From positions 23,962,476 through 24,026,475 of the forward strand of contig OZ059894.1 of the NCBI GenBank assembly GCA_964057225.1: DNA of 64,000 nt, given 5' to 3'. Position 1 is the stretch's first letter. The number at the start of each line of letters is the position of its first letter. The notes under the pieces were generated by a model. It was not told where the DNA came from. It ran no database searches and saw nothing but the letters and a program-made list of their open reading frames with translations. The DNA is from Auanema rhodensis. Lineage: Eukaryota > Nematoda > Chromadorea > Rhabditida > Rhabditidae. Positions 55,266 through 64,000 of the stretch are shown here, one piece after another. The position numbers and the translations under genes are program-made.

Positions 55266-57025
55266 ATTAGTCTAAAAACAAATTTTTATTGATATTGGTT
55301 CATGGTAACCATGACTTTGAAATTTACGTGAACTTCAATTTATGCTAATTAAATGTACACGTGATGTGCACTTGGTATGTAACTCGCTTCACGTGAAAGA
55401 TAAAGAGATGCGGTTTTCAAAATTAGATTCCCCATGTCCATATTAGTCTAAAAACAAATTTTTATTGATATTGGTGCATGGTAACCATGACTTTGAAATT
55501 TACGTGAACTTTAATTTATGCTAATTAAATGTACACGTGATGTGCACTTGGTATGTAACTCGCTTCACGTGAAAGATAAAGAGATGTGGTTTTTAAAATT
55601 AGATTCCCCATGTCCATATTAGTCTAAAAACAAATTTTTATTGATATTGGTTCATGGTAACCATGACTTTGAAATTTACGTGAACTTTAATTTATGCTAA
55701 TTAAATGTACACGTGATGTGCACTTGGTATGTAACTCGCTTCACGTGAAAGATAAAGAGATGCGGTTTTCAAAATTAGATTCCCCATGTCCATATTAGTC
55801 TAAAAACAAATTTTTATTGATATTGGTGCATGGTAACCATGACTTTGAAATTTACGTGAACTTTAATTTATGCTAATTAAATGTACACGTGATGTGCACT
55901 TGGTATGTAACTCGCTTCACGTGAAAGATAAAGAGATGCGGTTTTCAAAATTAGATTCCCCATGTCCATATTAGTCTAAAAACAAATTTTTATTGATATT
56001 GGTGCATGGTAACCATGACTTTGAAATTTACGTGAACTTCAATTTATGCTAATTAAATGTACACGTGATGTGCACTTGGTATGTAACTCGCTTCACGTGA
56101 AAGATAAAGAGATGCGGTTTTCAAAATTAGATTCCCCATGTCCATATTAGTCTAAAAACAAATTTTTATTGATATTGGTGCATGGTAACCATGACTTTGA
56201 AATTTACGTGAACTTTAATTTATGCTAATTAAATGTACACGTGATGTGCACTTGGTATGTAACTCGCTTCACGTGAAAGATAAAGAGATGCGGTTTTCAA
56301 AATTAGATTCCCCATGTCCATATTAGTCTAAAAACAAATTTTTATTGATATTGGTTCATGGTAACCATGACTTTGAAATTTACGTGAACTTTAATTTATG
56401 CTAATTAAATGTACACGTGATGTGCCCTTGGTATGTAACTCGCTTCACGTGAAAGATAAAGAGATGCGGTTTTCAAAATTAGATTCCCCATGTCCATATT
56501 AGTCTAAAAACAAATTTTTATTGATATTGGTTCATGGTAACCATGACTTTGAAATTTACGTGAACTTCAATTTATGCTAATTAAATGTACACGTGATGTG
56601 CACTTGGTATGTAACTCGCTTCACGTGAAAGATAAAGAGATGCGGTTTTCAAAATTAGATTCCCCATGTCCATATTAGTCTAAAAACAAATTTTTATTGA
56701 TATTGGTTCATGGTAACCATGACTTTGAAATTTACGTGAACTTTAATTTATGCTAATTAAATGTACACGTGATGTGCACTTGGTATGTAACTCGCTTCAC
56801 GTGAAAGATAAAAAGATGCGGTTTTCAAAATTAAATTTCCCATGTCCATATTAGTCTAAAAACAAATTTTTATTGATATTGGTGCATGGTAACCATGACT
56901 TTGAAATTTACGTGAACTTTAATTTATGCTAATTAAATGTACACGTGATGTGCACTTGGTATGTAACTCGCTTCACGTGAAAGATAAAGAGATGCGGTTT
57001 TCAAAATTAGATTCCCCATGTCCAT

Positions 57026-58433
57026 ATTAGTCTAAAAACAAATTTTTATTGATATTGGTGCATGGTAACCATGACTTTGAAATTTACGTGAACTTTAATT
57101 TATGCTAATTAAATGTACACGTGATGTGCACTTGGTATGTAACTCGCTTCACGTGAAAGATAAAGAGATGCGGTTTTCAAAATTAGATTTCCCATGTCCA
57201 TATTAGTCTAAAAACAAATTTTTATTGATATTGGTGCATGGTAACCATGACTTTGAAATTTACGTGAACTTTAATTTATGCTAATTAAATGTACACGTGA
57301 TGTGCACTTGGTATGTAACTCGCTTCACGTGAAAGATAAAGAGATGCGGTTTTCAAAATTAGATTCCCCATGTCCATATTAGTCTAAAAACAAATTTTTA
57401 TTGATATTGGTGCATGGTAACCATGACTTTGAAATTTACGTGAACTTTAATTTATGCTAATTAAATGTACACGTGATGTGCACTTGGTATGTAACTCGCT
57501 TCACGTGAAAGATAAAGAGATACGGTTTTCAAAATTAGATTCCCCATGTCCATATTAGTCTAAAAACAAATTTTTATTGATATTGGTGCATGGTAACCAT
57601 GACTTTGAAATTTACGTGAACTTTAATTTATGCTAATTAAATGTACACGTGATGTGCACTTGGTATGTAACTCGCTTCACGTGAAAGATAAAGAGATGCG
57701 GTTTTCAAAATTAGATTCCCCATGTCCATATTAGTCTAAAAACAAATTTTTATTGATATTGGTGCATGGTAACCATGACTTTGAAATTTACGTGAACTTT
57801 AATTTATGCTAATTAAATGTACACGTGATGTGCACTTGGTATGTAACTCGCTTCACGTGAAAGATAAAGAGATGCGGTTTTCAAAATTAGATTTCCCATG
57901 TCCATATTAGTCTAAAAACAAATTTTTATTGATATTGGTGCATGGTAACCATGACTTTGAAATTTACGTGAACTTTAATTTATGCTAATTAAATGTACAC
58001 GTGATGTGCACTTGGTATGTAACTCGCTTCACGTGAAAGATAAAGAGATGCGGTTTTCAAAATTAGATTCCCCATGTCCATATTAGTCTAAAAACAAATT
58101 TTTATTGATATTGGTGCATGGTAACCATGACTTTGAAATTTACGTGAACTTTAATTTATGCTAATTAAATGTACACGTGATGTGCACTTGGTATGTAACT
58201 CGCTTCACGTGAAAGATAAAGAGATACGGTTTTCAAAATTAGATTCCCCATGTCCATATTAGTCTAAAAACAAATTTTTATTGATATTGGTGCATGGTAA
58301 CCATGACTTTGAAATTTACGTGAACTTTAATTTATGCTAATTAAATGTACACGTGATGTGCACTTGGTATGTAACTCGCTTCACGTGAAAGATAAAGAGA
58401 TGCGGTTTTCAAAATTAGATTCCCCATGTCCAT
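57026..58433 (+). repeat. Tandem 4-monomer repeat (2 x 704 bp)
   Basis: M325-M328 (57026-57729) and M329-M332 (57730-58433) both read T165, plain, A145, plain, all on the G35/T71 background, and I saw no difference between them. The T165 copies are T35/T71 in the related cassettes at 31858, 38370 and 45586 but G35/T71 here, so this tandem derives from a converted or recombined version. Confidence 0.85.
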
Positions 58434-59665
58434 ATTAGTCTAAAAACAAATTTTTATTGATATTGGTTCATGGTAACCATGACTTTGAAATTTACGTGAA
58501 CTTTAATTTATGCTAATTAAATGTACACGTGATGTGCACTTGGTATGTAACTCGCTTCACGTGTGAGATAAAGAGATGCGGTTTTCAAAATTAGATTCCC
58601 CATGTCCATATTAGTCTAAAAACAAATTTTTATTGATATTGGTGCATGGTAACCATGACTTTGAAATTTACGTGAACTTTAATTTATGCTAATTAAATGT
58701 ACACGTGATGTGCACTTGGTATGTAACTCGCTTCACGTGAAAGATAAAGAGATGCGGTTTTCAAAATTAGATTCCCCATGTCCATATTAGTCTAAAAACA
58801 AATTTTTATTGATATTGGTTCATGGTAACCATGACTTTGAAATTTACGTGAACTTTAATTTATGCTAATTAAATGTACACGTGATGTGCACTTGGTATGT
58901 AACTCGCTTCACGTGGAAGATAAAGAGATGCGGTTTTCAAAATTAGATTCCCCATGTCCATATTAGTCTAAAAACAAATTTTTATTGATATTGGTTCATG
59001 GTAACCATGACTTTGAAATTTACGTGAACTTCAATTTATGCTAATTAAATGTACACGTGATGTGCACTTGGTATGTAACTCGCTTCACGTGAAAGATAAA
59101 GAGATGCGGTTTTCAAAATTAGATTCCCCATGTCCATATTAGTCTAAAAACAACTTTTTATTGATATTGGTTCATGGTAACCATGACTTTGAAATTTACG
59201 TGAACTTCAATTTATGCTAATTAAATGTACACGTGATGTGCACTTGGTATGTAACTCGCTTCACGTGAAAGATAAAGAGATGCGGTTTTCAAAATTAGAT
59301 TCCCCATGTCCATATTAGTCTAATAACAAATTTTTATTGATATTGGTTCATGGTAACCATGACTTTGAAATTTACGTGAACTTCAATTTATGCTAATTAA
59401 ATGTACACGTGATGTGCACTTGGTATGTAACTCGCTTCACGTGAAAGATAAAGAGATGCGGTTTTCAAAATTAGATTCCCCATGTCCATATTAGTCTAAA
59501 AACAAATTTTTATTGATATTGGTTCATGGTAACCATGACTTTGAAATTTACGTGAACTTCAATTTATGCTAATTAAATGTACACGTGATGTGCACTTGGT
59601 ATGTAACTCGCTTCACGTGAAAGATAAAAAGATGCGGTTTTCAAAATTAGATTCCCCATGTCCAT
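57730..59665 (+). repeat. Marker cassette, copy 4 (M329-M339, T7 member missing)
   Basis: The order is T165 on a G35/T71 background, plain, A145, plain, T131+G132, plain, G131, T35/C71, C17, T11, A140. G131 at 58913 is 67 monomers (11792 bp) from copy 3. The T7 monomer present in the other copies is absent, so one monomer was lost or the copy was assembled from two sources. C17-T11-A140 then lead straight into the 13-monomer tandem repeat. Confidence 0.82.
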
Positions 59666-62600
59666 ATTAGTCTAAAAACAAATTTTTATTGATATTGGTG
59701 CATGGTAACCATGACTTTGAAATTTACGTGAACTTTAATTTATGCTAATTAAATGTACACGTGATGTGCACTTGGTATGTAACTCGCTTCACGTGAAAGA
59801 TAAAGAGATGCGATTTTCAAAATTAGATTCCCCATGTCCATATTAGTCTAAAAACAAATTTTTATTGATATTGGTTCATGGTAACCATGACTTTGAAATT
59901 TACGTGAACTTTAATTTATGCTAATTAAATGTACACGTGATGTGCACTTGGTATGTAACTCGCTTCACGTGAACGATAAAGAGATGCGGTTTTCAAAATT
60001 AGATTCCCCATGTCCATATTAGTCTAAAAACAAATTTTTATTGATATTGGTTCATGGTAACCATGACTTTGAAATTTACGTGAACTTTAATTTATGCTAA
60101 TTAAATGTACACGTGATGTGCACTTGGTATGTAACTCGCTTCACGTGAACGATAAAGAGATGCGGTTTTCAAAATTAGATTCCCCATGTCCATATTAGTC
60201 TAAAAACAAATTTTTATTGATATTGGTTCATGGTAACCATGACTTTGAAATTTACGTGAACTTCAATTTATGCTAATTAAATGTACACGTGATGTGCACT
60301 TGGTATGTAACTCGCTTCACGTGAAAGATAAAGAGATGCGGTTTTCAAAATTAGATTCCCCATGTCCATATTAGTCTAAAAACAAATTTTCATTGATATT
60401 GGTTCATGGTAACCATGACTTTGAAATTTACGTGAACTTCAATTTATGCTAATTAAATGTACACGTGATGTGCACTTGGTATGTAACTCGCTTCACGTGA
60501 AAGATAAAGAGATGCGGTTTTCAAAATTAGATTCCCCATATCCATATTAGTCTAAAAACAAATTTTTATTGATATTGGTTCATGGTAACCATGACTTTGA
60601 AATTTACGTGAACTTCAATTTATGCTAATTAAATGTACACGTGATGTGCACTTGGTATGTAACTCGCTTCACGTGAAAGATAAAGAGATGCGGTTTTCAA
60701 AATTAGATTCCCCATGTCCATATTAGTCTAAAAACAAATTTTTATTGATATTGGTTCATGGTAACCATGACTTTGAAATTTACGTGAACTTCAATTTATG
60801 CTAATTAAATGTACACGTGATGTGCACTTGGTATGTAACTCGCTTCACGTGAAAGATAAAGAGATGCGGTTTTCAAAATTAGATTCCCCATGTCCATATT
60901 AGTCTAAAAACAAATTTTTATTGATATTGGTGCATGGTAACCATGACTTTGAAATTTACGTGAACTTTAATTTATGCTAATTAAATGTACACGTGATGTG
61001 CACTTGGTATGTAACTCGCTTCACGTGAAAGATAAAGAGATGCGGTTTTCAAAATTAGATTCCCCATGTCCATATTAGTCTAAAAACAAATTTTTATTGA
61101 TATTGGTTCATGGTAACCATGACTTTGAAATTTACGTGAACTTCAATTTATGCTAATTAAATGTACACGTGATGTGCACTTGGTATGTAACTCGCTTCAC
61201 GTGAAAGATAAAGAGATGCGGTTTTCAAAATTAGATTCCCCATGTCCATATTAGTCTAAAAACAAATTTTTATTGATATTGGTGCATGGTAACCATGACT
61301 TTGAAATTTACGTGAACTTTAATTTATGCTAATTAAATGTACACGTGATGTGCACTTGGTATGTAACTCGCTTCACGTGAAAGATAAAGAGATGCGGTTT
61401 TCAAAATTAGATTCCCCATATCCATATTAGTCTAAAAACAACTTTTTATTGATATTGGTTCATGGTAACCATGACTTTGAAATTTACGTGAACTTCAATT
61501 TATGCTAATTAAATGTACACGTGATGTGCACTTGGTATGTAACTCGCTTCACGTGAAAGATAAAGAGATGCGGTTTTCAAAATTAGATTCCCCATGTCCA
61601 TATTAGTCTAATAACAAATTTTTATTGATATTGGTTCATGGTAACCATGACTTTGAAATTTACGTGAACTTCAATTTATGCTAATTAAATGTACACGTGA
61701 TGTGCACTTGGTATGTAACTCGCTTCACGTGAAAGATAAAGAGATGCGGTTTTCAAAATTAGATTCCCCATGTCCATATTAGTCTAAAAACAAATTTTTA
61801 TTGATATTGGTTCATGGTAACCATGACTTTGAAATTTACGTGAACTTCAATTTATGCTAATTAAATGTACACGTGATGTGCACTTGGTATGTAACTCGCT
61901 TCACGTGAAAGATAAAAAGATGCGGTTTTCAAAATTAGATTCCCCATGTCCATATTAGTCTAAAAACAAATTTTTATTGATATTGGTGCATGGTAACCAT
62001 GACTTTGAAATTTACGTGAACTTTAATTTATGCTAATTAAATGTACACGTGATGTGCACTTGGTATGTAACTCGCTTCACGTGAAAGATAAAGAGATGCG
62101 GTTTTCAAAATTAGATTCCCCATGTCCATATTAGTCTAAAAACAAATTTTTATTGATATTGGTTCATGGTAACCATGACTTTGAAATTTACGTGAACTTT
62201 AATTTATGCTAATTAAATGTACACGTGATGTGCACTTGGTATGTAACTCGCTTCACGTGAACGATAAAGAGATGCGGTTTTCAAAATTAGATTCCCCATG
62301 TCCATATTAGTCTAAAAACAAATTTTTATTGATATTGGTTCATGGTAACCATGACTTTGAAATTTACGTGAACTTTAATTTATGCTAATTAAATGTACAC
62401 GTGATGTGCACTTGGTATGTAACTCGCTTCACGTGAACGATAAAGAGATGCGGTTTTCAAAATTAGATTCCCCATGTCCATATTAGTCTAAAAACAAATT
62501 TTTATTGATATTGGTTCATGGTAACCATGACTTTGAAATTTACGTGAACTTCAATTTATGCTAATTAAATGTACACGTGATGTGCACTTGGTATGTAACT

Positions 62601-63713
62601 CGCTTCACGTGAAAGATAAAGAGATGCGGTTTTCAAAATTAGATTCCCCATGTCCATATTAGTCTAAAAACAAATTTTCATTGATATTGGTTCATGGTAA
62701 CCATGACTTTGAAATTTACGTGAACTTCAATTTATGCTAATTAAATGTACACGTGATGTGCACTTGGTATGTAACTCGCTTCACGTGAAAGATAAAGAGA
62801 TGCGGTTTTCAAAATTAGATTCCCCATATCCATATTAGTCTAAAAACAAATTTTTATTGATATTGGTTCATGGTAACCATGACTTTGAAATTTACGTGAA
62901 CTTCAATTTATGCTAATTAAATGTACACGTGATGTGCACTTGGTATGTAACTCGCTTCACGTGAAAGATAAAGAGATGCGGTTTTCAAAATTAGATTCCC
63001 CATGTCCATATTAGTCTAAAAACAAATTTTTATTGATATTGGTTCATGGTAACCATGACTTTGAAATTTACGTGAACTTCAATTTATGCTAATTAAATGT
63101 ACACGTGATGTGCACTTGGTATGTAACTCGCTTCACGTGAAAGATAAAGAGATGCGGTTTTCAAAATTAGATTCCCCATGTCCATATTAGTCTAAAAACA
63201 AATTTTTATTGATATTGGTGCATGGTAACCATGACTTTGAAATTTACGTGAACTTTAATTTATGCTAATTAAATGTACACGTGATGTGCACTTGGTATGT
63301 AACTCGCTTCACGTGAAAGATAAAGAGATGCGGTTTTCAAAATTAGATTCCCCATGTCCATATTAGTCTAAAAACAAATTTTTATTGATATTGGTTCATG
63401 GTAACCATGACTTTGAAATTTACGTGAACTTCAATTTATGCTAATTAAATGTACACGTGATGTGCACTTGGTATGTAACTCGCTTCACGTGAAAGATAAA
63501 GAGATGCGGTTTTCAAAATTAGATTCCCCATGTCCATATTAGTCTAAAAACAAATTTTTATTGATATTGGTGCATGGTAACCATGACTTTGAAATTTACG
63601 TGAACTTTAATTTATGCTAATTAAATGTACACGTGATGTGCACTTGGTATGTAACTCGCTTCACGTGAAAGATAAAGAGATGCGGTTTTCAAAATTAGAT
63701 TCCCCATATCCAT
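59138..63713 (+). repeat. Tandem 13-monomer HOR (2 x 2288 bp), near identical
   Basis: M337-M349 (59138-61425) and M350-M362 (61426-63713) are adjacent copies with the order C17, T11, A140, plain, C133, C133, T35/C71, C22+A171, T35/C71, T35/C71, G35/T71, T35/C71, G35/T71 with A171. Offsets of 2288 bp hold for C17 (59154, 61442) and for the C133 copies. The only difference I noticed is A at 59813 versus G at 62101. The C133 and A171 lineages occur nowhere else in the window, so they arose or arrived shortly before this duplication. Confidence 0.92.
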
Positions 63714-63889
63714 ATTAGTCTAAAAACAAATTTTTATTGATATTGGTTCATGGTAACCATGACTTTGAAATTTACGTGAACTTCAATTTATGCTAATTAA
63801 ATGTACACGTGATGTGCACTTGGTATGTAACTCGCTTCACGTGAAAGATAAAGAGATGCGGTTTCCAAAATTAGATTCCCCATGTCCAT

Positions 63890-64000
63890 ATTAGTCTAAA
63901 AACAAATTTTTATTGATATTGGTTCATGGTAACCATGACTTTGAAATTTACGTGAACTTTAATTTATGCTAATTAAATGTACACGTGATGTGCCCTTGGT
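63890..64000 (+). repeat. Partial last monomer M364 (111 of 176 bp)
   Basis: The array runs off the right edge at monomer position 111. This copy is T35/T71 with C105, the same combination as M135, M163 and M321. The left edge begins exactly at the landmark chosen as position 1, so neither array boundary is inside the window. Confidence 0.95.

Larger units (their letters stand above)
1..64000 (+). repeat. 176-bp satellite DNA array (363 full monomers plus one partial)
   Basis: Every base belongs to a tandem head-to-tail array. The landmark 'attagtctaa' recurs at 1, 177, 353, 529 and so on with a period of exactly 176 bp. The register at 25349, 59154 and 63890 shows a total shift of only +1 over the window, from the insertion at 24265. 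The consensus is about 57 G+C in 176 (32%). A/T tracts lie at positions 9-13, 15-22, 55-60, 71-89 and 149-160. Copies differ mostly at a few shared diagnostic positions, so divergence is low. All three plus frames meet a stop within the first 27 bases of each monomer (positions 3, 8, 25), and the minus frames are closed similarly, so nothing is coding. A 176-bp unit is close to core nucleosome plus linker, as in many centromeric satellites. The centromeric role is inferred; the species and family are not recognised. Confidence 0.98.

Noticed and set aside
8801-63713. Assembly artefact as the explanation for near-identical HOR copies
   Set aside because: The copies carry private differences (for example 9232, 52905, 59813/62101, 24265) and ordered markers that a simple false duplication would not give. 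It cannot be fully excluded without reads.
1-64000. Protein-coding potential of repeated open frames
   Set aside because: All plus frames have stops at monomer positions 3, 8 and 25, and TTA, CTA and TTA at 2, 7 and 21 close the minus frames. The 176-bp period rotates the frame each copy, so no long ORF exists.
1-64000. CRISPR array
   Set aside because: The repeats are contiguous 176-bp units with no unique spacers and no adjacent cas genes.
1-64000. CENP-B box
   Set aside because: No monomer variant I examined shows a TTCG followed at the right spacing by A and CGGG. The single TTCG (M87, near 15289) is a private mutation without the rest of the motif.
1-64000. Primate alpha satellite or Arabidopsis/Brassica centromere repeat
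   Set aside because: Alpha satellite is about 171 bp and of different sequence. The 176-178 bp length resembles the Brassicaceae repeats, but I recognise no sequence match, so length alone is not evidence.

Overview
The whole 64-kb window is one uninterrupted head-to-tail satellite array. The monomer is 176 bp, about 32% G+C, and all copies lie on the same strand. Counting from base 1 there are 363 complete monomers plus a 111-bp partial one at the right edge. Register is kept throughout except for one single-base insertion at 24265. I see no gene, RNA gene, transposon, CRISPR array or unique sequence. All six frames are closed within each monomer, and 176 is not a multiple of 3, so frames cannot stay open across copies. 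An array of this length, with a nucleosome-sized unit and higher-order repeats (HORs), points to a eukaryotic chromosome, most likely centromeric or pericentromeric heterochromatin. A subtelomeric, knob or B-chromosome satellite cannot be excluded. I do not recognise the monomer and do not name a species.

To keep entries short I number monomers M1 to M364. Mn starts at 176(n-1)+1 up to M138 and one base later from M139 on. Monomer positions run 1-176 from the 'attagtctaa' that opens the window. Two linked polymorphisms, position 35 (G/T) and position 71 (T/C), define the main haplotypes. By hand count of complete copies they are G35/T71 about 138, T35/C71 about 135, T35/T71 about 85 and G35/C71 only 5. 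Rarer variants mark individual lineages and reveal the HOR structure: T7, C17, C22, C29, T36, G42, C60, A63, C90, C105, A125, changes at 131-133, A140, A145, A161, T165, TT at 166-167, and A171.

Layout by region. 1-8800: 10-monomer blocks reused at 10-, 20- and 32-monomer offsets. 8801-9856: a tandem 3-mer. 11265-12496: a 4-mer. 12497-20240: related blocks offset by 21, 11 and 32 monomers. 22177-22880: a dimer. 22881-39601: long blocks offset by 28, 27 and 30 monomers and a 7-mer tandem, nearly lacking T35/C71 copies in its first 10.5 kb. 31858-59665: one marker cassette appears four times. 39954-43473: a 12-mer offset. 48930-54209: a tandem 15-mer with one mismatch seen in 2640 bp. 57026-58433: a tandem 4-mer. 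59138-63713: a tandem 13-mer with one mismatch noticed in 2288 bp. The right two-thirds therefore looks like the younger, recently amplified part, built by in-register unequal exchange and conversion.

Each monomer carries four dyad or palindromic elements, centred at positions 42, 62.5, 95.5 and 127.5, separated by roughly whole numbers of helical turns. Both major polymorphisms fall on the arms of the first two. No CENP-B box is present. I found no gene-encoded system; the interest lies in the satellite's architecture and evolution.
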